DNA of 64,000 nucleotides from Eoetvoesiella caeni (lineage in GTDB: Bacteria > Pseudomonadota > Gammaproteobacteria > Burkholderiales > Burkholderiaceae_B), in the NCBI RefSeq assembly GCF_003315175.1, contig NZ_QNRQ01000009.1:62001-126000 (forward strand). Direction: 5' to 3'. Made by a program: the position numbers and the translations under genes. The number at the start of each line of letters is the position of its first letter. The stretch's first letter is position 1. The notes beneath the pieces were generated by a model. The model saw nothing but the letters and a program-made list of their open reading frames with translations, searched no databases and had not been told where the DNA came from. Positions 9,469 to 18,751 of this stretch are shown in pieces.

Positions 9469-11061
9469 TCAACGGGCCGGCGCCAGAAGCTCGGCCACCA
9501 TAAAGCCCGAACCTCCTCCCAAGCCCGGCCCCGGATGCGTGGACGCGCCGATATGGAACACGTTCTTGCACGAAGTGCGATGGCCGCGCGCCCCTTTTGC
9601 GCCGGCAAACGGCCGCAACCAGAAAAACTGGTCGGGCGAGCAGACTCCCGAATATGGGTCGCCTCCTACCAGGTTGCAGTTCATGGCTTCGAGGTCGGCG
9701 GGCGAGTATGCCCTGCGGCCAAGAATGGAAGCCGACAATCCCGGCATGACGGTTTCGATGCGCGCCTGGATGCGATCGGCCACCGCTTCGCGCAGGGCTT
9801 CGGTCCAGCGCCCGTCGGCCGGGACGGGAATCTCGTTGCTGGCGTCACCCTTGACCTGGACCGGCATTTCTTGCAATTGCAGCCATAGAATCCATTTGCC
9901 GTCCGGCGCACGCGTCGGATCGACCGCGACCGGCTGGCCTATGGCTATGCTGGAATGGCTGGGCAGCAGGCCGTTGTTGGCCTGAACCACCGAAGCGCAA
10001 ACGTTTTCCATGCTTTCGGTCAGGTGCACCAAAGGCGCCTTCAGCAGTTCAGGATCCCGCCAGGCCGGAGGCGCATCCAGGGCAAAATGAATTTGCATGC
10101 AGCCGCGCCCAAACCGATAGGCCTTGGCCTTGGTGCGCAACTCTTGGGGCGCTTCGGGCAGCAGCTTGCCGTATAGCTGGGGCGGGGTCACGTTGCACAC
10201 CACGGCCTCGGAGGCCTCGTAGGTCGTACCGCCGGCGACCACGCCAGTGGCGCGGCCGCCCGAGATATTGATGGAGTCGACATGGGTGCCAAGCTGAATG
10301 CGGCCGCCGTTTTTTTCAATAATGGCCTGCAAGCCGGCGACGATGTTCTGGCTGCCGCCGCGTACCACCGGCATACCGCCGGCCACCACGGCAGCGAAGG
10401 TCAGCTTGCCGATCAGGGCCGAGCAAGCTTCGTCGGGCCCCAGGCCGGTATGCAGCACCCAGGGGGCTATCATGGCGCGCACCATATCGGACTGCAGGCT
10501 GCGCTCGGCCCAGCGGCGATAGCTTTCAATGGACTCGGAACCGAACTGCATCAAGCCGTCCATCCCGCGCTTGCGCCACTCCGAAAACAGCAGGCGCATT
10601 ATCTTCCAGCCGTAGGGCGAGTTACCCAGCAGGCCGAATGTCAGGGCGGCATCCTGGCCGAAGAGCTGTCCGGCCATTGCACCGAACGCCTGCCCATCGC
10701 CCGGCGCCACGGCCTCGATGCGGCGCACAGTATCTTCGATGTCCTGGCGCAGCACCAGCGATCGCCCATCGGGGGTGACTATGCCCGTGCTATAGCCGTT
10801 CGAGACGAACTCGACACCCGCCTGAGCCAGGTCGTCCTTCAGTTCGGGGTAGGCCCCGCCTGAAACGAACAAGGGGTACCACGAAGACATCACTTCGTGC
10901 TGGAAACCGGGGAAGAGCTCTTCGGTGCGTATGCATCCTCCGGCCCTGTCGTTGCGTTCCAGGACCAGGACCGACTTGCCCCGCTTGGCCAGCACGGCAG
11001 CGCAAACCAGAGAGTTCATGCCACTGCCGATGACGATGATTTGTGTCTTTGAAGTACTCAT
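9469..11061 (-). CDS. Phytoene desaturase-like FAD-dependent oxidoreductase
   Basis: This 530-aa flavoprotein has an N-terminal dinucleotide fold, IIVIGSGMNSLVCAAVLAKRG, followed by VLERNDRAGGCIRTEE. It ends with the family C-terminal FAD contact, GASTHPGPGLGGGSGFM. It belongs to the phytoene dehydrogenase/CrtI-like superfamily (COG1233). No other carotenoid gene (crtB, crtE, crtY) is in the window, so a carotenoid role is unlikely and a catabolic or redox role is as plausible. AAGGA precedes ATG 11061. It lies 88 bp downstream of a cyclase gene on the same strand, with a small hairpin between them at 11093-11110; the two probably form one transcription unit. Confidence 0.88.
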   Translation of the reverse strand: MSTSKTQIIVIGSGMNSLVCAAVLAKRGKSVLVLERNDRAGGCIRTEELFPGFQHEVMSSWYPLFVSGGAYPELKDDLAQAGVEFVSNGYSTGIVTPDGRSLVLRQDIEDTVRRIEAVAPGDGQAFGAMAGQLFGQDAALTFGLLGNSPYGWKIMRLLFSEWRKRGMDGLMQFGSESIESYRRWAERSLQSDMVRAMIAPWVLHTGLGPDEACSALIGKLTFAAVVAGGMPVVRGGSQNIVAGLQAIIEKNGGRIQLGTHVDSINISGGRATGVVAGGTTYEASEAVVCNVTPPQLYGKLLPEAPQELRTKAKAYRFGRGCMQIHFALDAPPAWRDPELLKAPLVHLTESMENVCASVVQANNGLLPSHSSIAIGQPVAVDPTRAPDGKWILWLQLQEMPVQVKGDASNEIPVPADGRWTEALREAVADRIQARIETVMPGLSASILGRRAYSPADLEAMNCNLVGGDPYSGVCSPDQFFWLRPFAGAKGARGHRTSCKNVFHIGASTHPGPGLGGGSGFMVAELLAPAR

Positions 11062-11092
11062 ACCTATCCTTGACCATGACCCGAAGTAAAGC

Positions 11093-11110
11093 TCCGGCCT
11101 TTTGGCCGGA
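11093..11110 (-). terminator. Intercistronic hairpin between the cyclase and oxidoreductase genes
   Basis: The arms TCCGGCC and GGCCGGA form a perfect 7-bp stem with a 4-nt loop, inside the 88-bp spacer of two same-strand genes. On the minus strand it is followed by GCTTTACTT, a poor U-tract. It may act as an mRNA processing or stability element or as a leaky terminator. Confidence 0.4.
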
Positions 11111-11149
11111 ACTGTTCACTTTTCAACAAGCTGGCGCTGACGCCGGAAT

Positions 11150-11932
11150 TTACGCGCCCAGAACAGCCAGTACGCGCAACGGGCTGCCGGAGCCTTTCTG
11201 GATCTTGAGCGGCGCCGAAATAATCACCGCACCGGTAGGCGGCAGCTTGTCCAGGTTGTTCAGGCACTGCAGGCCGTACTTGTTGGCGCCGTGCATGAGG
11301 GTGTGGCAAGGATAGGGAACAGGCCACGCATAGGATTGGCCGGCATCGGTATTGATCGTTTCAACGCCGAAGCCGTGCACATTGCGCTCTTTGATCAGCC
11401 ACTCGACCGCTTCCTGGGTTGGGCCTGGGGTATGGGCGCCGTCTTCCTTCATGTTGACGTAAGAAGCCGGGTTGCTGAGCCGGTGCGACCAGTCGGTGCG
11501 GAACAATACCCACGCGCCTTCGGGAATACGGCCATGGGTGCTTTCCCATTGTTTGATGTAGTCGACCGTCAGCAGCCAGTCTTCATTCTTGGCAACCTCT
11601 TTGCTGGCGTCGATCACAACGGCCTGGGCAATGAAGTTTTCTGCGCCGATGGTGTCGACCGTGTTATTGGGCTGGTCTTTGCCGCTTACCCAGTGCGCCG
11701 GAGCGTCGAAGTGCGTGCCGGTGTGCTCGCCACAGGTAAAGTTGTTCCAGTACCAGGCGGGGCCGGCTTCGTCGTAATGGGAAATGGTTTCCATTTTGAA
11801 GGCGGCAACCTGGCCAAATTGGGGCGGCAACTGCAAAGGCGGGAAATCGGGCGACAAAGTGTGGGTAAGGTCGATAATCTGCAACTTGCCTTGCGCCAAT
11901 TGTTCGACCAGGGAAATAGCGGCGTTACTCAT
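11150..11932 (-). CDS. Cyclase/kynurenine formamidase-like metal-dependent hydrolase
   Basis: This 260-aa protein of the cyclase family (PF04199) shows the metal-binding signature HTGTHFDAPAHW near residues 69-80. It also has DLTHTLSPDFP near the N-terminus, a region that contributes to the active site in formamidases. Family members hydrolyse N-formylkynurenine, isatin or polyketide-like amides, generally with manganese or zinc. It starts at ATG 11932 with GGAGA upstream. It shares a strand and close spacing with the phytoene-desaturase-like gene, and is divergent from the broken AraC regulator, which would be the natural candidate for its control. The substrate is not evident. Confidence 0.88.
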   Translation of the reverse strand: MSNAAISLVEQLAQGKLQIIDLTHTLSPDFPPLQLPPQFGQVAAFKMETISHYDEAGPAWYWNNFTCGEHTGTHFDAPAHWVSGKDQPNNTVDTIGAENFIAQAVVIDASKEVAKNEDWLLTVDYIKQWESTHGRIPEGAWVLFRTDWSHRLSNPASYVNMKEDGAHTPGPTQEAVEWLIKERNVHGFGVETINTDAGQSYAWPVPYPCHTLMHGANKYGLQCLNNLDKLPPTGAVIISAPLKIQKGSGSPLRVLAVLGA

Positions 11933-12155
11933 AATATTGTCTCCAAAGTTAATGAAAATTCATCTATTAAATTATGCTGGTTTTCCGTCCGTGCGGGCGG
12001 CCCGGGAATACGGTGTTATCCCCTCTTTACAAATTAGTTGCTTTAACCTTAAATTAATACATTAATGCGGCATGAGTCAATTAAATCGTACACGCCAGGC
12101 ATAGTGCATTGCCGGCAAGCGTTGCCGCGCGCGGCACCACCATAGCGAGGATGCC
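11933..12155. promoter_or_regulatory. AT-rich divergent intergenic region
   Basis: This 223-bp spacer separates the cyclase gene (minus) from the AraC regulator gene (plus). It is markedly AT-rich compared with its surroundings, including a stretch near 12035-12085 with several TTAA and TTAAT clusters. That is what one expects of a divergent promoter and AraC-type operator region. I could not assign specific -35/-10 boxes with confidence. Confidence 0.45.
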
Positions 12156-13163
12156 ATGTATCCCCTGCCGAACCAGCCCGGGCAAACCCCAGTCGCGGGC
12201 CTTGCGCCCTACCGGCTCTTTCACTCGAAAGACCTCGACGAAACCCGCAGCAACGTGGGGCGCATTTTCAAGCCGCACGCCCTGGGCGTATGCGGCAAGC
12301 GCCAGCGGCTTGATGCCCGCATGGACCACCTTGCCATCGGCGGCATTTCGCTGAATCGCCTGCGCTACGGCGCCGACGTCTCTATCGAACCCGAATGCCT
12401 CGACGACTTCCTGCTGGTGCAAATGCCCATTGCCGGGTCCGCCAGCATCCAGTGCGGAGCCCGTTCCATCGACTCCAATCCTTTCACCGCCTCGGTGGTT
12501 ACGCCCAGCCTGCCGCTGCATATGCGCTGGCAAGGCGACTGCGACCAGCTTATCGTGCGCATCGAACGCCGCGCCCTGGAAACCGCCTGCGGTGTACAGT
12601 TGGGCCATGCCCTGCCCAAGCCGCTGGAATTCGAACTTGCCATGAACCTGCGCGACGGCGACGGGCTGGCCTGGCACAACCTGGTGCTGTTCCTGGCCAC
12701 CAGCCAGTTTGCCGATAACGCCGCGCACCACCCACTTATCGCCGCTCAAATAGAATAATTGCTTGTATCCTCGTTATTGCTGGGCCAGCCCCACAACTAT
12801 CGCGAAGCGCTGCTGCACAACGCCCCAACCCCGCAGCCGGCCTATATTACGCGCGCCCAGGACTACATTGCCGAACACTGCGGCCAACCCATCACCATCA
12901 ACGACATCGCCGCCCATGCCGCCATCAGCGTGCGCAGCCTGCATGCCGGTTTTCAGCATTACCACGGCACCACGCCCATGGCTTATCTCAAGTTGGTGCG
13001 CCTGCAACGCGTACGCGAAGAATTGCTGCGCGCCAGGGCCTCCAACACGCAAACCAGCGTTACCCAGGTGGCCCTGGACTGGGGATTCAGCCATTTCGGC
13101 CACTTCTCCAACGCTTATCGACGGCAGTTCAACGAACTGCCGTCGCAGACCCTGCGCGGTTGA
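12156..13163 (+). pseudogene. AraC-family transcriptional regulator interrupted by in-frame TAA
   Basis: One reading frame covers the whole gene, 336 codons, broken by a single TAA at 12756-12758 (codon 201). The first 200 codons encode an AraC-binding-like sensor domain, beginning MYPLPNQPGQT with GCGAGG upstream. The frame resumes immediately as LLVSSLLLGQPHNY, the usual linker. It then runs into two helix-turn-helix units: ITINDIAAHAAISVRSLHAGFQ and VTQVALDWGFSHFGHFSNAYRR. The break falls in the interdomain linker. TTG at 12759 directly follows the stop, so a separate 134-aa DNA-binding domain, similar in size to MarA/SoxS, could be made by reinitiation. Otherwise the gene is dead. It is convergent with the broken monooxygenase, 13 bp away. 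Confidence 0.85.
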
Positions 13164-13176
13164 TCTGCCATTGGAA

Positions 13177-14700
13177 TCAATCTTCTGGCTGCAAGCCGCC
13201 CACCGGCATCGCCGGAACCCTTGCACGCTGCCGCTTCAGCAAACGAGTCGTGACCATGCGGTAGTCCTTGGCATTGGGCGGCAGAAGCCACTGCTTGAAG
13301 CGCGTCATGCGGCTTACGTCGATGCCGATATCGCCCAGCATCTCGTCGACGTTGTGCATAGAGAACGGAATAATATTCGTACCCCTGGCGTGCTTGCCTT
13401 CCGTGCGCTCTTCCATCCACTTCAACCTTTTCTGGATATGAGCCAGCCGTTCTTATTTGGGCGGCAGCTTCAGTTCGCCCATGAGCAGGGTAGCTATCCA
13501 CAGCGCGGCTATCTCGGCGCTGAGCGGGCTGAAGAATGAAGAGTTATACCCGCAAAACGACAGCCGCTGCACATACATGGGATGGATCTGGTGATACAGC
13601 AAAAAGTTGCCGCGCTCGTCGGTCAGCTGCTTTTGCAACTTGTCGGAAAAAAACGGCACCGTTTGCCTGAAGCCTGTGCCGCAGATGACCAGGTCGGCAT
13701 CCACCGTGCGGCCATCACTCAATTGCGCGGCCGGACGGCCGTTGCGCTCCAATAGCCGCGTTATTTCACATTCGCGCGCTATCTCGGTCCTGCCTTCTTT
13801 GACCTGCTGGTAAAGCTCATCGGTGGCCAGGCTGACCGTGCTGCGGGCAATGCGTTCAAACGACCCGGGCGGCACCAGCCCCAGTTGCTTGAGCTTGAGC
13901 TGCTTGGTAGCCACCGATTGCAGGCTGGAAACCATATTGTTGCGCAGCGCCTTGCCCAGGCCATGCAAAAATTTCTCGAAGCCCTTGGGCTCGATATACT
14001 TGAACAGGCCTTCGCCCAGGCGGGTCAGCATCAAGTACTTGAAGTTGAGCACGTTCATGATCTTGCGCGGCATTTTCCACAAGAGCTCGCGAGCCACGAC
14101 TATATTGCTTGCGGCGACCTCGCCGACCGCCGCCGCCACGTCGCACGACGACTTGCCGTAGCCGACGACCAGCACGTGCTTGCCGCGCGCTTCTTCCAGA
14201 TTATTGAAGTCCGAAGTAGCGCACAAGCGCCCTCCCGCTGCCCGGAACTCTTGCGCGCCCTCGTAGGGCGGAATAAAAGGTTCCGAAAAAATGCCGTTGG
14301 CCACCACCAGATGCTCGGCGCTGTGCTCGGTCGTCTGGCCGCTGCGCACGTTGCGCACGGTAAGCGTCCAGCCTGAATTGCCCACTGGCTCGGCCGACAG
14401 CACCTCGGTTTCCAGGTGAACCAGCGGGTCCAGGTCGAAATGCCTGGCATAAGAAGCCAGGTATTCCTGTATCTGCTGCCCCGAAGGCCATTCAGGGTAT
14501 GAGGCCGGCATGGGAAAGTCGGAAAGAAAATAAGTGTCTTTATTGTTTTGCGTGCGCAGTCCCGGATAGCGGCGCGATGCGCTCCAGACCCCGCCCACGT
14601 CGGCGGCTTTTTCAAACACCTGGACATCGTGCCCGAATTGCTTGAGCACTTTGGCCGAGCTCAGGCCGGCAAAGCCGGCGCCTATGATGGCTATCTTCAT
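13177..14700 (-). pseudogene. Flavin-containing monooxygenase interrupted by in-frame TAA
   Basis: A 508-codon frame starts at ATG 14700 (AGGAG upstream) and runs to 13177 but contains a TAA at 13453-13455, codon 416. Before it, the protein shows the FAD fold MKIAIIGAGFAGLSSAKVL, the substrate loop with RRYPGLRTQNNKDTY, and the NADPH fold VLVVGYGKSSCDVAAAVG. After the stop, 91 more codons in the same frame read ERLAHIQKRLKWMEERTEGK and onward, which look like the natural C-terminus of the family. The break is therefore a point nonsense change, not a frameshift. Such enzymes oxygenate nitrogen or sulfur compounds or carry out Baeyer-Villiger reactions. It follows the SDR gene by 12 bp on the same strand. 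Confidence 0.85.
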
Positions 14701-14712
14701 GGCTGACTCCTG

Positions 14713-15501
14713 TTATTCGCAAAGACGGGGGATGGCCGGCACGGCTTGTTCCGGCCCCATGGCGGAATATCCGCCATCCACGGCCAGGTCGGTGCCCGTA
14801 ATGAAGGAAGCGTTCGACGAGCACAGAAACAAGACGCCTTGCGCCACTTCCTCTGGATTGCCGACGCGGCCGAGCAAATGATACGGAGCGGCAACCTTGT
14901 CCGTTTTTTCTCGATTGCCCTGGCTAAGCTCGTCCATGACCCGCGACCAGGTCCAGCCCGGCGAAACCGAATTCACGCGTATGTGATCGCCCGCCAGATC
15001 CATGGCCATATTGCGCGTCAACTGGGCCATGGCCGCCTTGCTGACTGGATAGAGCCAACGCCCGGTCTGGGCCACTTTGGCGCTGATGCTGCTGAAATTG
15101 ACGATGGCCCCGCCGCCCCGCTTGACCATCTCGGGCCGGCAGGCCTTGGCCATCATGACCGCGCCCACGACATTGACGCCGTAGCTGCTCATCCAGTCGT
15201 CGCGCGTCGCCTCGATGCCGTTGTCGACATAACTGCACGCCAGGTTCACCAGAAAATCCACGCCGCCAAAGGCCGCGACCGTGCGCTGCACACAATTGGC
15301 TATCTGACTGTCGTCGCTGATGTCGGTCTTGACGAACAAGACACCGTCGCCCAGTTCTTTGGCCAACGCGCCGCCTCCGGCCTCGTCGATGTCCGCAATG
15401 ACCACGCGCGTGCCGCGCGCATGAAACTCCCGCACCAGCGCCGCGCCGATAATCGTGGCGGCGCCGGTCACAATGGCGGTTTTACTCTGTAGCCCTTTCA
15501 T
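14713..15501 (-). CDS. SDR-family oxidoreductase
   Basis: This 262-aa short-chain dehydrogenase starts at ATG 15501 (MKGLQSKTAIVTGAAT) with AAGGAG nine bases upstream; an extension to 15534 is possible but lacks support. It has the catalytic serine region NFSSISAK and the YPVSK active-site pair, and ends FITGTDLAVDGGYS, typical of classical SDRs. The cofactor loop reads TGAATIIG, so isoleucine replaces the usual second glycine of TGxxxGIG. It probably oxidises or reduces a secondary alcohol/ketone with NAD(P). It forms a unit with the downstream flavin monooxygenase gene, which suggests a shared alcohol-to-ketone-to-ester type pathway, but the monooxygenase is now interrupted. Confidence 0.9.
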   Translation of the reverse strand: MKGLQSKTAIVTGAATIIGAALVREFHARGTRVVIADIDEAGGGALAKELGDGVLFVKTDISDDSQIANCVQRTVAAFGGVDFLVNLACSYVDNGIEATRDDWMSSYGVNVVGAVMMAKACRPEMVKRGGGAIVNFSSISAKVAQTGRWLYPVSKAAMAQLTRNMAMDLAGDHIRVNSVSPGWTWSRVMDELSQGNREKTDKVAAPYHLLGRVGNPEEVAQGVLFLCSSNASFITGTDLAVDGGYSAMGPEQAVPAIPRLCE

Positions 15502-15608
15502 GATGCTTGTCTCCTTATAAATGTTCTTTGGCATTCATAAGGCTCATTATGCGGATCGCCGCGGCTTTCACTATCCGCCAAATGCCTATCGCTATCCCGA
15601 AAATGCAA

Positions 15609-15638
15609 ACAGCCGCAACGTCGAAACGTTGCGGCTGT
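15609..15638 (-). terminator. Intrinsic terminator downstream of typA
   Basis: The arms ACAGCCGCAACG and CGTTGCGGCTGT form a perfect 12-bp stem around a 6-nt loop at 15621-15626. On the minus strand it is followed by TTTGCATTTT. It lies about 90 bp beyond the typA stop and would end the rimP-to-typA operon. Confidence 0.75.
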
Positions 15639-15727
15639 CGTGACGGCCGTGTTAAACAGCGGCCGTACTGCCTGGACGCGGATTCCAGGCCATGAGCAGG
15701 CCGCGATAAAGCGGCTGGCCCTGTGCC

Positions 15728-17548
15728 CTAGCTGGCTTCGCGCGAGGCGCGGCGGCGCTCGTGCTCTTGCAGGTAGCGCTTGCGCAGGCGGATGGACTTG
15801 GGCGTGACTTCCACCAGCTCATCGTCGCTGATGAACTCCACCGCGTATTCCAGCGACATGCGAATTGGCGGCACCAGGTCGATATGCTCGTCCTTGCTGG
15901 AAGTGCGGATGTTGGTCAGCTTCTTTTCCTTGATGGGGTTGACCACCAAGTCGTTGTCGCGGCTGTGAATGCCGATGATCATGCCTTCGTACAGATCGTC
16001 GCCGGGGCTGACAAACATGCGGCCGCGGTCCTGCAGCTTCCACAGGGCATACGCAACCGCCGCGCCGTTGTCCTGGCTTATCAGCACACCGTTGCGGCGT
16101 TCGCCCACGCCGCCTTCGCGCATGGGCGCGTAGTCGTCGAAAATATGGCTCATCAAGCCAGTGCCGCGCGTCAGCGTCAGGAACTCGCCCTGGAAACCGA
16201 TAAGCCCGCGGGCGGGAATGCGGTATTCCAGCCGGGTACGGCCGCGGCCGTCGGCCTGCATGTCCTGCAGATCGCCTTTACGGCGGCCCAGTTCTTCCAT
16301 GACGGCGCCCTGGTGGCCGTCTTCGACGTCCACCGTCAACAGCTCGAATGGCTCCATGCGTACGCCGTCGATTTCCTTGAGCAGAACCTGCGGACGCGAG
16401 ACGGCCAGCTCATAGCCTTCGCGGCGCATGTTCTCGAGCAAAATGGTCAGGTGCAATTCGCCCCGGCCGCGCACTTCGAAAACCATATCGTCGTCGGTAG
16501 GGTTGACGCGCAAGGCCACGTTCGACTTGAGCTCGCGTTCCAGGCGGTCGCGCAATTGGCGGCTGGTAACGAACTTGCCTTCGCGCCCGGCCAGCGGCGA
16601 AGAGTTCACCATGAAGTTCATGGTCAGCGTGGGTTCGTCGATGCGCAGCAGCGGCAAGGCGTCCTGGACCAATGGGTCGGTCAGCGTGCAGCCAATGCCG
16701 ATCTCGTCAATGCCGTTGATCAGCACGATGTCGCCTGCCACAGCCTCGTCGACCTGGACGCGGTCCAGGCCATGAAACTGCTGCACCTGGTTGATACGGC
16801 CCTTGATGGGTTCGCCTTCGGGACCGAACTTGACCACCACGTCCTGGCCCGGGCGCACGCGGCCCCGGTTGATCCGGCCGATGCCGATCTTGCCTACATA
16901 ACTGTTGTAGTCCATGGAAATGACCTGCAGCTGAGTAGCGCCTTCGGGGTCGTCCTCGCGCTGGGGCACATGTTCCAAAATAGCGTCAAACAGCGGGCGC
17001 ATCGTGCCTTCGCGCACGTCGGGCGACAGGCCGGCAAAACCATTCAGCCCCGATGCGTACACAATGGGGAAATCCAGTTGCTCTTCGGTTGCGCCCAGCT
17101 TGTCGAACAGATCGAACGTAGCGTTGATGACGTAATCGATGCGCGCGCCGGGACGGTCGACCTTGTTGACCACCACAATGGGCTTCAATCCCAGCGCCAG
17201 CGCCTTGCGCGTCACGAAACGCGTTTGGGGCATGGGGCCTTCGACCGCATCCACCAGCAGCAGCACGCCGTCGACCATGGACAGGACGCGTTCTACTTCG
17301 CCGCCGAAGTCGGCGTGGCCCGGGGTGTCGATGATGTTGATATGCGTACCTTCGTATTCGACGGCGCAATTCTTGGAAAGAATCGTAATCCCGCGCTCTT
17401 TCTCGATATCGCCGGAGTCCATGACGCGTTCGGACAATTGCTGGTTGTCCCGGAACGTGCCCGACTGACGCAGCAACTGGTCGACAAGCGTGGTTTTTCC
17501 ATGGTCAACGTGAGCAATAATCGCCACGTTGCGCAAAGCGCGATTCAT
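15728..17548 (-). CDS. typA: Translational GTPase TypA/BipA
   Basis: This 606-aa ribosome-associated GTPase has the P-loop [10 protein letters not shown] near residues 11-20, and the GTP motifs [12 protein letters not shown] and [11 protein letters not shown]-like domains and the BipA-specific C-terminus follow. It assists 50S assembly at low temperature and is linked to stress adaptation. Its ATG overlaps the truB stop in ATGA, with AAGGA just upstream, so it is translationally coupled as the last gene of the rimP-nusA-infB-rbfA-truB-typA run. A 12-bp hairpin terminator lies downstream. Confidence 0.98.
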   Translation of the reverse strand: MNRALRNVAIIAHVDHGKTTLVDQLLRQSGTFRDNQQLSERVMDSGDIEKERGITILSKNCAVEYEGTHINIIDTPGHADFGGEVERVLSMVDGVLLLVDAVEGPMPQTRFVTRKALALGLKPIVVVNKVDRPGARIDYVINATFDLFDKLGATEEQLDFPIVYASGLNGFAGLSPDVREGTMRPLFDAILEHVPQREDDPEGATQLQVISMDYNSYVGKIGIGRINRGRVRPGQDVVVKFGPEGEPIKGRINQVQQFHGLDRVQVDEAVAGDIVLINGIDEIGIGCTLTDPLVQDALPLLRIDEPTLTMNFMVNSSPLAGREGKFVTSRQLRDRLERELKSNVALRVNPTDDDMVFEVRGRGELHLTILLENMRREGYELAVSRPQVLLKEIDGVRMEPFELLTVDVEDGHQGAVMEELGRRKGDLQDMQADGRGRTRLEYRIPARGLIGFQGEFLTLTRGTGLMSHIFDDYAPMREGGVGERRNGVLISQDNGAAVAYALWKLQDRGRMFVSPGDDLYEGMIIGIHSRDNDLVVNPIKEKKLTNIRTSSKDEHIDLVPPIRMSLEYAVEFISDDELVEVTPKSIRLRKRYLQEHERRRASREAS

Positions 17549-18303
17549 AATTCGTCCTTTAATAATTTGAAGCCAGCCGGCAAGAGGTCGGCAGGCACGG
17601 CATCCAGTGCCAATAATGTGGTCTGAGGCGCAGACATGGTTTGCAAAGCATCCAGGGCAATGCCGTCCTTCAATTCAAACGGCCCTACCTGGGTTCGGCG
17701 CAAGGCGACCAAATGGGCGCCGCAGCCAAGCTGGCGGCCTATATCCTGGGCCAGGGTCCGGATATACGTACCTTTACTGCACCGCACTAAAACTTGAGCT
17801 TCCTGCCCTGTGAAGCTCTCTGTTTCCAACTGATGAATCGTTACTTGCCGGGCGGGCCGCTCCAGCTCTATACCCTGACGGGCGTACTCGTACAACGGCT
17901 TGCCATCGCGCTTAAGGGCCGAATACATGGGCGGAATCTGATCGATTTCACCGCGAAATCCAGCCACCGCCGCCTCCAGCGCTTCACGGGTCACGCCCTC
18001 GAACGAGGGCGGCGCCTGAAACGTCACATTGCCGGTCAAGTCGCCGCTATCGGTTTCTTCGCCAAAGCGCAGGGTCGCCAGATAGGTTTTATCGGCGTTG
18101 AGCATGCTGGCCGAGATCTTGGTAGCCCGGCCGAAGCAGCACACCAGCAAACCCGTGGCGAATGGGTCCAGCGTACCGGTATGGCCGGCCTTGCGTGCGT
18201 CCATCGCGCGCTTGGCCCGCTGCAGCGCGTGATTGCTCGACAAACCCTCGGGTTTATCTAGCAACAGGACACCATCGAGCATCTGCCCGCGTCGGGAAGC
18301 CAT
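17545..18303 (-). CDS. truB: tRNA pseudouridine(55) synthase TruB
   Basis: This 252-aa enzyme makes pseudouridine 55 in the T-loop of tRNAs. The catalytic aspartate lies in [14 protein letters not shown] near residue 44, preceded by [10 protein letters not shown]. It is shorter than the E. coli enzyme (about 314 aa) and ends just after the core with little room for a PUA domain. Its stop overlaps the typA start, and it lies 38 bp after rbfA on the same strand. That fits the widespread infB-rbfA-truB arrangement. Confidence 0.96.
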   Translation of the reverse strand: MASRRGQMLDGVLLLDKPEGLSSNHALQRAKRAMDARKAGHTGTLDPFATGLLVCCFGRATKISASMLNADKTYLATLRFGEETDSGDLTGNVTFQAPPSFEGVTREALEAAVAGFRGEIDQIPPMYSALKRDGKPLYEYARQGIELERPARQVTIHQLETESFTGQEAQVLVRCSKGTYIRTLAQDIGRQLGCGAHLVALRRTQVGPFELKDGIALDALQTMSAPQTTLLALDAVPADLLPAGFKLLKDEL

Positions 18304-18341
18304 CGTCTATTCTCGTTCAATCAAATAAAAACGACAGCCGC

Positions 18342-18749
18342 TCAGGGCTGTTCGTCAGGGTCGTCGTCCGCGGGAGCAGCAGAGTACGTCTGCGGGCGAT
18401 TGGCCCGGTCGATCAGTGCGGACATCTCGATGCCGCGCGCGACTTGATCGTCGTGGATGAAGCGCAACGTCGGCACGGTATGAATGTGCAAAAGCTTGAA
18501 TAACAAAGAATGCAGCCAGCCGGCTTTCTCGTTCAGGGCCGCCGTGGCGGCTTCGGGTTCGGCGCCCATGACGGTGAAATACACCTTGGCATGGGCATAA
18601 TCGGCCGACAACTCGACCCCGGAAAGCGTGACCAGCCCCGCGCGCGAAACGTCGATTTCGCGCTGGATAAGGCTGGCCAGGTCTTTCTGGATCTGGTCGG
18701 CAAGCCGGGTATTGCGCCCCGGGTTCGGTTTGGACCTATGACGTCCCAT
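18342..18749 (-). CDS. rbfA: 30S ribosome-binding factor A
   Basis: This 135-aa protein has the RbfA KH-like core: [19 protein letters not shown] near residues 15-33, [16 protein letters not shown], and the C-terminal P-x-L-x-F motif [10 protein letters not shown]. It binds the 30S subunit and helps mature 16S rRNA, especially at low temperature. An acidic tail (DDDPDEQP) follows the fold. It begins 2 bp after infB ends and precedes truB, so it is part of the same operon. Confidence 0.97.
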   Translation of the reverse strand: MGRHRSKPNPGRNTRLADQIQKDLASLIQREIDVSRAGLVTLSGVELSADYAHAKVYFTVMGAEPEAATAALNEKAGWLHSLLFKLLHIHTVPTLRFIHDDQVARGIEMSALIDRANRPQTYSAAPADDDPDEQP

Positions 18750-18751
18750 AA

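Noticed and set aside
13177-13425. An 82-codon minus-strand frame taken as a separate small gene
   Set aside because: It is in frame with the monooxygenase and reads as its natural C-terminus after the TAA at 13453, so it belongs to the pseudogene.
12750-13460. Stop-codon reassignment or programmed read-through at the two TAA codons
   Set aside because: The core genes read here end at ordinary stops, TAA terminates several of them, and no read-through context is visible. Nonsense mutation is the simpler account, though worth checking.
15761-17626. A 621-codon open frame on the plus strand across typA
   Set aside because: It is antisense to an unmistakable TypA gene; long antisense frames are expected in GC-rich coding DNA, and the translation has no recognisable motif.
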